Shown piece after piece: positions 1 through 5,567 of a stretch of 5,567 nt of DNA (the first letter of the stretch is position 1; each line of letters starts with the position of its first letter). Source of the stretch: an uncultured Chthoniobacterales bacterium (GTDB taxonomy: Bacteria; Verrucomicrobiota; Verrucomicrobiia; Chthoniobacterales; UBA10450); contig CATPAT010000230.1 of NCBI GenBank assembly GCA_955652155.1, positions 1 to 5,567 of the forward strand. Reading direction: 5' to 3'. Position numbers and translations under genes: made by a program. The notes beneath the pieces are model-generated. The model had not been told where the DNA came from, did not search any database, and saw only the letters and a program-made list of their open reading frames with translations.

Positions 1-30
1 AGAAATCATCGTCTGGGAATAGGTCTTCTT

Positions 31-363
31 TTGACACTAATCGCGAGTGACAAAAAGGGAGTGAACCCCCAAGGCTCCAAGGTACCGGGTAGATTTGGAT
101 TCATCCGCCAAGTTTGTTGGCTTGGCGGCAAGAATGTCGAAGCGCACTGGTCACAATCAGATTTTGCGACCAAACTTCAACTCGCCGGTTTCGATATCAG
201 TCGCAGCGGCGTCTCCAAAATCGAAGCGCGTCTCTCTTACGTCGACGATAAAACGCTTCTTTACCTTGCCGAAGTGCTGAAAATGCTGGTGCAAGAACTC
301 TTCCCGCCGAGAACGCCAGGCAACCGTCTCCACGATTTCATGGCAAAATTAGAGACTATGTGA
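31..363 (+). CDS. XRE-family helix-turn-helix transcriptional regulator
   Basis: Small DNA-binding protein of the Cro/C1 (XRE) type. In the longest reading (110 residues from TTG at 31) the HTH spans about residues 39-66: WSQSDFATKLQ is the first helix and ISRSGVSKIEARL the recognition region, the usual S-Q-x-x-x-A ... S-x-x-x-S-K-I-E pattern. The segment after it, YVDDKTLLYLAEVLKMLVQELFP, is the typical closing helix of the fold. The domain is essentially the whole protein, so no sensor or catalytic part is seen and the regulated target is unknown. The start is uncertain: from recall of the family, GTG at 61 (residue 11, start of VNPQGSKVPGRFGF) is more natural, but the purine-rich AAAAAGGGA before it touches the GTG, closer than an ideal Shine-Dalgarno spacing. 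Residues 26-38 (RQVCWLGGKNVEA) are less typical than the rest. It ends 34 bases before the convergent NTF2-like fragment. Confidence 0.82.
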   Translation: MTLIASDKKGVNPQGSKVPGRFGFIRQVCWLGGKNVEAHWSQSDFATKLQLAGFDISRSGVSKIEARLSYVDDKTLLYLAEVLKMLVQELFPPRTPGNRLHDFMAKLETM

Positions 364-397
364 TTCTGATGTGGCCAACCTCGAAAGAAGAACCCAC

Positions 398-622
398 TTA
401 TGGCTTCTTGGATGCCATCGGGAGAAACTCTTCCCGCACGATCTTGCCGTCTCTAACCGTGTATACGCCAACCTCCGACATCTGCATTCGCTTCTTCGAA
501 TTCTTGTCGGTCACATCCATGTCGTACTGCACGATGAATCGGTCGTGTACGACGAACGGTCCGCCCACTTTAACGCTATGGACCTCCATGTTCTCCACCC
601 ACCACTCGATCTTGCCGCGCAA
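398..622 (-). pseudogene. SnoaL/NTF2-like protein, C-terminal half only
   Basis: The 74-residue reading matches, by recall, the second half of small SnoaL-like (nuclear transport factor 2 family) proteins. It has GKIEWWVENMEVHS, then GGPFVVHDRFIVQYDMDVT, KRMQMSEVGVYTVRDGKIVREEF and a short tail. These are the paired beta strands that form the back of the NTF2 cone. Family members are usually about 120-130 residues, so roughly the first 45-50 are missing. Upstream in the same frame there is a TGA (665-667), and what precedes it does not look like an NTF2 N-terminus. Across the missing part, the opposite strand instead reads as the HypE tail. The only nearby start is TTG at 622. I read it as a 5'-truncated remnant with its original stop codon, probably non-functional. 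NTF2-like folds are used by many enzymes and binding proteins, so no reaction can be assigned. Confidence 0.68.
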
Positions 623-791
623 GATGTCGATCTTGTGTTGAGCGCCATGAACGCATCCCCTTGGTCAACACGCCGCCGTCATCGGCAAAGTCACGAGCGA
701 CCAACCCGGCTTTATCATGATGAAAACTCGCGTCGGCGGCACCCGTGTTGTCGATATGCTTTCCGGCGAACAACTGCCGCGAATCTGCTGA
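623..791 (+). pseudogene. hypE: HypE (hydrogenase maturation) C-terminal fragment, frameshifted
   Basis: Reading from 651 gives THPLGQHAAVIGKV, TSDQPGFIMMKTRVGGTR and VVDMLSGEQLPRIC followed by TGA at 789-791. This is the C-terminus of HypE, the AIR-synthase-like factor whose last residue, the Cys of the PRIC tail, is carbamoylated by HypF and dehydrated to thiocyanate to make the cyanide ligands of the [NiFe]-hydrogenase iron. The frame is closed by TGA at 648-650. In the next frame, just upstream, DVDLVLSAM (623-649) resembles the residues that normally precede this point in HypE, as in 'VLxAMxxHPLG'. A gain or loss of one or two bases around 649-651 would therefore join the two. HypE proteins are about 330-350 residues, so only about 55 remain. 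No other hyp or hydrogenase gene is in the window. It lies back to back with the NTF2-like fragment. HypE identity is fairly secure; the upstream limit is less so. Confidence 0.72.
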
Positions 792-880
792 AAGGTCTCC
801 GATGGCTGGCGGCATAATCGGTATGCCATTTTCGCTGGCAACTTAACTACAAGCACTCACCGAATTGATATCCGAATGTT

Positions 881-3697
881 CTACTTGATCGCGATTGGCT
901 TCTGCGACTCGGCAACGAGTTGGTCAAAGCGCGGGTTCCCACGGAGTGGATCCCAGACCTCGTCCAGCTTCATCGATCCGTACGTTACGCCGTTCGGAAT
1001 CTTCGCCACGGTAAGCAGTAACTCGAAAGCTCGATCGGCCTCGCCTACTTGAGCATAGATGCCGGCGAACCTGCTCAGGATTTGCGCGCCATTGCGGGCG
1101 TCTTTCGCGACCGGAAGCAGTTCAACCGCATGCTGACCTTCCCGGAGCGCGTCCTTCTTCGCCCCGAGAGCAGCGTCGATCTCAGCCAGGACGATAAGTG
1201 CCTTCCCATCTTGGGGCCGCTCACGCACTGCCGCCGCCGCCCGTTCCCGAGCGGCCAGAAGTGCGGTGTTCGCTTTAGACCAGTCGCCAAGTCCGTGAGC
1301 GACGATCGCCTGATTCCACTCAATCGGAATGAAGAACGCGTCGTTGTCGAACTCTGCCACGTCGCCTGTTGCGAGTATCGCTTGGGCCGCATTATAATCG
1401 CGTTCCATAAGCGCGAGATTGAACCGAGCAGTGGTCAAATCTTTCGGGTCTGCACCCTTTGCCACCTCACCAGCCGTGACTGTTTTCCACCGCTGGAGAT
1501 CGGCTTTCCAAGCCACGTCCACGGACGCGTGAAAGAGTTCGAGACCGAAATCCAGAGGCTTCAATGAAAGACCGGCATCCACGGTTCTGACAGCTTCGTC
1601 GTAATGGCGCAGGACGAAATAGGTTTCGGCCAGCTCCGAGACGATGGGGATCTCACGCGGATCAAGGGTTAAGGCTTGTCCGAGGTGACGAATCGCGTCC
1701 TCGAAATTACTCTGTCGCCGCTCAATCACTCCGGTGAACAAGTAGACGCGTGCGTCGTTAGGCAGCTCGCGCCGCGCCAAGAGGAGCTCCGCCAAGGCGG
1801 ACCGGTAATCGCGGGACCCCCAATAGTAAAGAATCCCGCGCGTAAAGTGCACTACGCCTGCGTCGGGTTGTAAGCGCGCTGCTGTTTCGAGCGCCTTTTT
1901 GGCCAAGTCGATACGAGTAGGTGTTGAATTCTCATTCCAGTATAAGTAGAGATGCGTTTGGGCCAGCCAACAGAGGGCGGTGACGAAAGTCGGATCCCGC
2001 GCAACGGCTTCGTCAAGGAGTTTTATTTCGCGTTTGACCTCTTCAACCCCACCTACCCCAACGGAAGATGTAATGTTCCGATCGATTTCCCGTGCTTTTA
2101 GGTACAGATCGTACGCAGCCATGTCATTCGTTTCCGTAGCGCCCATGGCTGCTTGCTCTTTTGCGGAGAGCTTCGCCTGTAACTGGTCGGCTATGGTTTT
2201 AGCAATCTCGCTCTGGATCGCAAAAACATCGGCCAGATCACGATCGTACGTTTGCGCCCACAACTGCGCATTGGTTTGTGCCTTGATAAGCTGTGCGTTC
2301 ACGCGCACTCGATTGGCCGCGCGCTGGACACTTCCTTCGAGCAAATGAGCTACGCCGAGCTGCTGGCCGATATCCCGCAGATTGCGCGGTGCGCCGCTTT
2401 TGTATTGCATCACGCTTGTTGGGCCGATGACTTTCAGGTCCGCAACCTTGGCAAGGTCGGTGAGAATTTCATCCTGGACGCCGTTGGTGAAGTAGGCGTT
2501 TTCCTTGTCGCTGCTCAAATTTTCGAACGGGAGGACCGCGATGCTCTTTTCCGGAATAGCCGTCGAAACACCGGCGACTGCCCCGACTTTAGCGTGGGCT
2601 GGTTTAAAAACCCAGAAATACCATCCGCCGAGGGCGAGCAAACATAGCGATGCGAGCGCGAGGGCGAGAACTCTCTTTTTCGATCGCTGAAAGAACGACC
2701 TCACAGACGGCGGGCGCGCTTCCGGTGAAGGCATCTGCAATTGGCAGGCAATCTCCGTGACTGACTGTGGCCGCCGCCCAGGATCCTTTGCCAGGCAAGC
2801 CGCCACCCACTCTTCCCACACCGCTGGAATCGGCTCCGCTTTGATCTCGAATTCTTTTCGTCGCTCCGTCATCGATGCGGGAATTTTCTCCCGAATCTGC
2901 CGATCGATGTTACCGACATAAAAAGGAGGCTTGCTGGTGAGCAGCTCGTAAACGCTCGCGCCCAGCGAATAGATATCGTCGAGATGAGTGCCGCGCTCGC
3001 CCTCGAGCTGTTGCGGACTCATGTAAGAGAGAGTGCCGCCTCTGCCGCCCGCCATCGTTATCACGCTGATCGAATCTCCCAGGCTGCGTGCGATCCCAAA
3101 GTCGGACACTTTGAGCTCGCCGCGCTGATTCACCATCAGATTCGCCGGCTTGAGATCGCGATGGATGATGCGCGCGTAGTTGTGCGCATAGTCGAGCGCA
3201 TCGCAGAGCTGGCTCATCCAATCGGTCAGTTCGGCCGTCTCAAAGACCTTTTGCTCCTTATCGCAGCGCAAATTCGAAAGGGTGTCGCCATCGATGTATT
3301 CCATCGAAATGCAGCCCGAGCGTTCGTCGTGCACGAAGTCGTAAATGCGGACGATGTTCTTGTGGGTCAGTTCCAGGCAACGTCTGGTCTCGCGCTTGAG
3401 ATCGCTCAGCACGGCAGCATCGTGAATGATCAAGTCGGGGAGAAATTTGAGCGCGACATCGCGCTCTAATTCTTCGTCGTGCGCCAGCCACACAATTCCC
3501 ATTCCTCCTCCGCCCAGAATCTTAATGAGCGTGTAGCGGCCGAAGAGTCTTTGTCCGCCGACAAACTCACCCTGCGTCACGTCCGACGCGCTGCCGGTTT
3601 GCTCCCGGTTCACCCTGCCAGCATTCACCCCGCTCAGCCGCAGCCTGGTGAGTGAGCGATTGGCGGCGTTGGTTGGCGGCTGGTTCGCCACTTGCAA
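881..3697 (-). CDS. Membrane-anchored Ser/Thr protein kinase with TolB/FlgO-like and TPR domains
   Basis: Single-span Hanks-type Ser/Thr kinase (938 residues in the longest reading). Kinase domain about 54-320: glycine loop LGGGGMGIV (61-69), ATP-binding K84 in VALK, alpha-C E103, catalytic loop HRDLKPAN (179-186), DFG (199-201), activation segment ending in MSPQQ (226-230, replacing the usual APE), and D241 of the DIYSLG motif. All catalytic residues are present, so it should be active in the cytoplasm. A membrane segment lies at 342-364. Beyond it, 384-510 (SIAVLPFENLSSD, then LEGSVQ and QLWAQTYDRDL) is a TolB/FlgO-like N-terminal-type domain, and about 525-930 is alpha-helical TPR repeats, probably periplasmic and protein-binding. 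The TTG at 3697 has no visible ribosome site, and residues 1-25 are antisense to cyclase-like coding. GTG at 3628 or 3613 (VNREQTG...) is a likelier start, giving 915 or 910 residues. Substrate and signal are unknown. There is no operon partner on its strand. Confidence 0.93.
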   Translation of the reverse strand: MQVANQPPTNAANRSLTRLRLSGVNAGRVNREQTGSASDVTQGEFVGGQRLFGRYTLIKILGGGGMGIVWLAHDEELERDVALKFLPDLIIHDAAVLSDLKRETRRCLELTHKNIVRIYDFVHDERSGCISMEYIDGDTLSNLRCDKEQKVFETAELTDWMSQLCDALDYAHNYARIIHRDLKPANLMVNQRGELKVSDFGIARSLGDSISVITMAGGRGGTLSYMSPQQLEGERGTHLDDIYSLGASVYELLTSKPPFYVGNIDRQIREKIPASMTERRKEFEIKAEPIPAVWEEWVAACLAKDPGRRPQSVTEIACQLQMPSPEARPPSVRSFFQRSKKRVLALALASLCLLALGGWYFWVFKPAHAKVGAVAGVSTAIPEKSIAVLPFENLSSDKENAYFTNGVQDEILTDLAKVADLKVIGPTSVMQYKSGAPRNLRDIGQQLGVAHLLEGSVQRAANRVRVNAQLIKAQTNAQLWAQTYDRDLADVFAIQSEIAKTIADQLQAKLSAKEQAAMGATETNDMAAYDLYLKAREIDRNITSSVGVGGVEEVKREIKLLDEAVARDPTFVTALCWLAQTHLYLYWNENSTPTRIDLAKKALETAARLQPDAGVVHFTRGILYYWGSRDYRSALAELLLARRELPNDARVYLFTGVIERRQSNFEDAIRHLGQALTLDPREIPIVSELAETYFVLRHYDEAVRTVDAGLSLKPLDFGLELFHASVDVAWKADLQRWKTVTAGEVAKGADPKDLTTARFNLALMERDYNAAQAILATGDVAEFDNDAFFIPIEWNQAIVAHGLGDWSKANTALLAARERAAAAVRERPQDGKALIVLAEIDAALGAKKDALREGQHAVELLPVAKDARNGAQILSRFAGIYAQVGEADRAFELLLTVAKIPNGVTYGSMKLDEVWDPLRGNPRFDQLVAESQKPIAIK

Positions 3698-4091
3698 GAA
3701 GATTATCGAAGAGCATGACGGAACGGTAAATAAATACCTTGGCGACGGGATTCTGGCTTATTGGCACGAGAGCGATGCGACCCCGGAAGGCATAGCTGCC
3801 ACAATCGAAGCGCTCAAGAAAGCTCAAGCGCTTGCAGAACCCCGTTTCCGATTCATCGTCCATTTTGGTTTGGTCGCGATTGGTGGCGTGGCCTCGCTGG
3901 GCGAGGAAAGTTTAATAGGCATCGAAGTTAATTTCGCGTTCCGTCTCGAAAAGCTGGCCGCCTCGCTCGGCGAGGCGCGTGGACTCAGCGACACCGCGAG
4001 CAGCAAGCTCGAAGGCTTTATTTCGTCGCGGCGGTTGGGCGATTTCGAATTGAAAGGCTTCGTGCGTAAACGCGCCTTCTTCGTCGTTTAG
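3621..4091 (+). pseudogene. Class III adenylate/guanylate cyclase, C-terminal catalytic fragment
   Basis: The open frame with GTG at 3648 (147 residues) is the greater part of a class III nucleotide cyclase catalytic domain. It includes WFATCKKIIEEHDGTVNKYLGDG, with a Lys at 29 and the second metal-binding Asp at 33, HFGLVAIGGV, then VNFAFRLEKLA with N95 and R99 at the transition-state positions, and the closing FELKGF strand. In the same frame upstream of the GTG, FTPLSRSL (from 3624) also fits the family, as in 'GFTxLSRxL'. Before that the resemblance ends abruptly and the first metal-binding Asp (usually just before GF/YT) is absent. Without this Asp, conversion of ATP to cAMP (or GTP to cGMP) is not expected. 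The fragment overlaps the N-terminal end of the divergent kinase gene, so a recombination joint probably lies near 3621. Its own C-terminus looks natural. Family assignment is strong; loss of function is inferred. Confidence 0.82.
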
Positions 4092-4259
4092 CTCGGTTGC
4101 GGTGTGCCGGCTTTCAAAGAGTTCTCGGCGTCCTTACCGGCCGATTGATTTTCTTAAATGATATGTGGGCAACCAATAGCTAGCGGAGTGCCAACTTTTT
4201 CGACCTTTCCACGAAATGACTCAAATATTCAGCGAAGGTACATCTAACTCAATTAAATT
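4092..4259. other. Non-coding gap, nothing recognised
   Basis: This is the stretch between the cyclase stop codon and the 3' end of the tRNA-Leu remnant. I see no convincing open frame, no strong hairpin followed by a T-run and no clear promoter pair. It becomes AT-rich toward the tRNA end. If the tRNA remnant marks an attachment site, this would be the host-side flank next to the 3' end of the tRNA. Confidence 0.4.
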
Positions 4260-4316
4260 TGCCAGCGGAGGGGCTCGAACCCACACGATCTTGCGATCAC
4301 TGGATTTTGAGTCCAA
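4260..4316 (-). tRNA. tRNA-Leu(CAA) 3' half, truncated at the anticodon stem
   Basis: Read on the minus strand this is the 3' part of a leucine tRNA. The anticodon stem is TTGGA/TCCAG (4312-4316 with 4300-4304) around the loop CTCAAAA (4305-4311), giving anticodon CAA at 4307-4309. A long class II variable arm follows, with a GATC-GCAA-GATC hairpin (about 4287-4298), then the T loop TTCGAGC (4273-4279) with stem GTGGG/CCCTC (one T-T mismatch), then the acceptor 3' strand CGCTGGC (4261-4267) and a discriminator A at 4260. CCA is not encoded. The matching 5' acceptor strand (GCCAGCG) and the D arm are absent beyond 4317, so the gene is only half present and cannot yield a working tRNA. A 3' tRNA half is the classic scar left by a tyrosine-recombinase element integrating into a tRNA gene. 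The long arm excludes most other tRNAs; tRNA-Ser is the alternative but lacks a CAA anticodon. Confidence 0.78.
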
Positions 4317-4339
4317 TCGATTACGGTACTAAATCGATT
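4315..4339. repeat. Pair of AATCGATT palindromes beside the broken tRNA
   Basis: Two identical 8-base palindromes, AATCGATT at 4315-4322 and 4332-4339, are separated by 9 bases (ACGGTACTA). The first overlaps the 5' strand of the tRNA anticodon stem exactly where the tRNA resemblance ends. Two short inverted-symmetry sites around a short spacer resemble the core-type sites of tyrosine recombinases, but chance is possible for an 8-base word. Confidence 0.4.
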
Positions 4340-4608
4340 CTGTTGACATTAGCCGGATACAGAAACGCGCTAGAACTCCGTGCCTGGAACGCGTCGAGGC
4401 GCGGGATCTTCCAACCCGGGTCGAAAAGGCCGACGATTTCGAGCGCGCGGCAGCTCACGCCGAGGCCGGCATCTGGTATGACGCGTTTGAGGCCGTTTCC
4501 AATGCCATCGACGCTCACCCGGGCGACGCTTCACTACGTGCGCAACGCGCATCGCTTTTGAGACAGGTCGGTCTGCCAGAAGCAGCCGCGGCCGAAAAGA
4601 AAAAGTAG
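4333..4608 (+). pseudogene. Start-less C-terminal fragment, DUF928-like
   Basis: An open frame from just after TAA (4330-4332) to TAG (4606-4608). Its resembling part starts near 4390 and includes LERVEARDLPTRVEKADDFE, AAAHAEAGIWYDAFEAVS, NAIDAHPGDASLRAQRAS and LLRQVGLPEAAAAE. The 'AGIWYDAF ... P-D-LR ... LL-VGL' signature is the helical C-terminus I associate with DUF928-type proteins and related TPR-like tails; I cannot be certain which. There is no ATG, GTG or TTG in frame until very near the end, so it has no usable start and is a 5'-truncated remnant whose original stop is kept. The third-position GC bias (GCG, GAC, CTG, GCC) supports past coding use. It lies directly on the broken side of the tRNA-Leu half. 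An alternative is the tail of an anti-sigma-factor-like protein. Confidence 0.5.
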
Positions 4609-4776
4609 AGCGGTGTAGAGGCAGGCGTGTCACCCCGGCCCGACCTGGTTAAAGGCAAAGAGTTCGCAACTTGATCTTCTGAAGCTTCATCAAAGCGATT
4701 CCAATCAACCATCGGATCGCCCAAAGCTGCGCGAACAGCGCCCCAATAAACTGAACAGTCGAGGAGCGCCAAACGT

Positions 4777-4968
4777 CCGTCGTTGGCCCTCTGCGTAAAG
4801 CATGTCAAAGGCGAGCGACGATTTTCCCAAGCCGCTCAAGCCGGGTGATAAAACCAACTTCTCACGGAGGATCTCCACGTGGAGGTTCTTCAGATTGTGC
4901 TGGCGTGCACCACTGATTTTGATAACTTGCGCCGCATTCTGACGACAGACGTCGGAACCTTTTAGCAA
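4777..4968 (-). pseudogene. uvrA: UvrA N-terminal fragment, cut after Walker A
   Basis: From TTG at 4968 the minus strand reads through AAQVIKISGARQHNLKNLHV, EILREKLVLSP, GLSGLGKSSLAFDMLYAEGQRR. This is the start of UvrA, the ATPase that recognises damaged DNA in nucleotide excision repair. The Walker A loop at residues 43-50 (4819-4842) reads GLSGLGKS instead of the near-invariant GLSGSGKS, and the preceding strand reads LVLSP where VVITG-like residues are expected. Immediately after GQRR the family continues YVESLSAYARQF, but here it becomes TFGAPRLF, so the homology stops at 4777. Only about 60 of some 940 residues remain, and with the changed loop the fragment is surely dead. No Shine-Dalgarno sequence is seen before the TTG. 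It is divergent to the membrane protein gene starting at 4993, with only 24 bases between. Confidence 0.8.
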
Positions 4969-4992
4969 GCATAACCGCTCTTTTTCTCCAGC

Positions 4993-5567
4993 ATGAGTCG
5001 CCTAGCACGAAGGGTTTTTCGGCGAGATCCAGTCGACTTTCCCGGGGGGATCGCGATCGATCTCATCTCGATCGCAGTGCTTATTATTTATTTTCTTCAC
5101 TTTGCGCTTCAGTCGTTATCCGCGCCTTTCAGACCCGATGATATGATGAATATGTGGCAGTATTGGCACGCTGGCTGGTTGAAAGCTGTTCGTGCAAGCC
5201 TGTGTTTCTGGAGTTCGGTTGGACGCCCTCTTGGTGCCATCTACTATCTGCCGTTACACTCGTTTTTTGATCTCCATCCTAAACCGTACCGAGTAGTGAC
5301 AATCGCATTGATTGCTGCCGCGATACCCATCGCTTACTTGTTAGGTCGATCACTCAGTTCGTCTTGGTCAGTAGCTTTTCTCGCAGTTTTTGCATGGTGT
5401 TATCATCCTCGATTGTCTAACTTGGTGTTTCTCAATTCGTTTATTCATGATGTGCTCTGCAACCTTTTTTATTTGGCTGCTCTTGCTTGGTATATTGGTA
5501 TTCGTGAGCGGGAGCGGTTCCTCCGGCCGCTGCAACTGTGTGGGTGTCTCGCGCTTTACATCTGTGC
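4993..5567 (+). CDS. Multi-span membrane protein, probable GT-C-type glycosyltransferase (partial)
   Basis: An open frame from ATG 4993 runs off the window end (191 residues visible). An in-frame TAA at 4972-4974 makes this the first possible ATG. A short basic N-terminus (MSRLARRVFRR) is followed by a membrane span at about 20-42, a long extracytoplasmic loop with the acidic pair D49-D50 (FRPDDMMN), and then spans near 100-118, 124-138, 155-170 and one starting at about 182. A first periplasmic loop bearing Asp residues right after span 1 is the hallmark of GT-C glycosyltransferases, which move sugars from polyprenyl-phosphate carriers; the loop pattern 'PDDMMN-YW ... RPLGAIYYLPLH' recalls large uncharacterised bacterial members. 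No Shine-Dalgarno sequence is visible. The codons are T-rich (GTT, CTT, TCT, TTT) unlike the GC-biased genes to the left, which may mean separate origin. The donor and acceptor sugars cannot be told, and an O-antigen ligase-like protein is the alternative. Confidence 0.75.
   Translation, partial: MSRLARRVFRRDPVDFPGGIAIDLISIAVLIIYFLHFALQSLSAPFRPDDMMNMWQYWHAGWLKAVRASLCFWSSVGRPLGAIYYLPLHSFFDLHPKPYRVVTIALIAAAIPIAYLLGRSLSSSWSVAFLAVFAWCYHPRLSNLVFLNSFIHDVLCNLFYLAALAWYIGIRERERFLRPLQLCGCLALYIC

Noticed and set aside
31..36. TTGACA, a perfect -35 hexamer
   Set aside because: No -10-like hexamer is present 16-18 bases downstream (the sequence there is AAAAAGGGA), and the same bases are the TTG of the longest XRE frame, so it is probably chance.
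371..817. 148-codon plus-strand open frame
   Set aside because: Most of it is antisense to the NTF2-like fragment. Only the short DVDLVLSAM part resembles HypE, and the frame then leaves the HypE frame at about 650.
1049..3469. Several plus-strand open frames of 100-170 codons (1049-1567, 1980-2348, 2252-2647, 2984-3469)
   Set aside because: All lie opposite the kinase/TPR gene, whose conserved motifs show the minus strand is the coding one. Their proteins show no recognisable domain.
4259..4561. 100-codon plus-strand open frame across the tRNA remnant
   Set aside because: It starts inside the antisense of the tRNA half and is out of frame with the recognisable DUF928-like segment.
4515..4808. 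97-codon minus-strand open frame overlapping the uvrA fragment
   Set aside because: It is out of frame with UvrA and shows no family signature. The hydrophobic alternative frame ending at 4649 is the more protein-like reading.
1..5567. CRISPR array, IS element, integrase, toxin-antitoxin pair or known defence system
   Set aside because: No regularly spaced repeats, no terminal inverted repeats, no transposase or integrase motifs, and no partner gene beside the XRE regulator that would make a toxin-antitoxin pair.

Overview
The window looks like chromosomal DNA from a soil- or freshwater-type bacterium, most plausibly Verrucomicrobiota (Chthoniobacterales / 'Spartobacteria'-like). I infer this from the large membrane-anchored Ser/Thr kinase with a TolB/FlgO-like and TPR tail, the style of the XRE protein and the GT-C-like membrane protein. 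Taxonomy is recall only and needs a search. Base composition is moderately GC-rich, but the last ~500 bases are visibly more T-rich.

Layout, left to right. A small XRE-type helix-turn-helix regulator (plus strand, to 363). A SnoaL/NTF2-like protein that survives only as its C-terminal half (minus, 398-622). Immediately beside it, the C-terminal tail of the hydrogenase maturation factor HypE (plus, ~623-791), ending in the hallmark Pro-Arg-Ile-Cys and carrying a frameshift. One large, apparently intact gene (minus, 881 to ~3.6-3.7 kb) for a receptor-like Ser/Thr protein kinase with one membrane span, a TolB/FlgO-like domain and TPR repeats. The C-terminal part of a class III nucleotide cyclase (plus, ~3621-4091), missing the strand with the first metal-binding Asp. 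A non-coding gap (4092-4259). The 3' half of a tRNA-Leu(CAA) gene (minus, 4260-4316), broken at its anticodon stem. A start-less C-terminal fragment resembling DUF928 proteins (plus, ~4333-4608). The first ~60 codons of uvrA (minus, 4777-4968), cut off shortly after the Walker A motif. Finally the start of a multi-membrane-span GT-C-like glycosyltransferase running off the window (plus, 4993 onward).

The main theme is a mosaic. Only the regulator, the kinase and the unfinished membrane protein look intact. Between them lie at least five protein-gene fragments from unrelated pathways plus a half tRNA, packed almost end to end. The half tRNA and the paired palindrome beside it suggest a recombinase attachment site, so this may be the scarred edge of an integrated element or a rearrangement hotspot. 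No integrase, transposase or CRISPR array is visible. I see no convincing new multi-gene system here. The fragments do not form a pathway, and the kinase is the only gene likely to have a full biochemical role.
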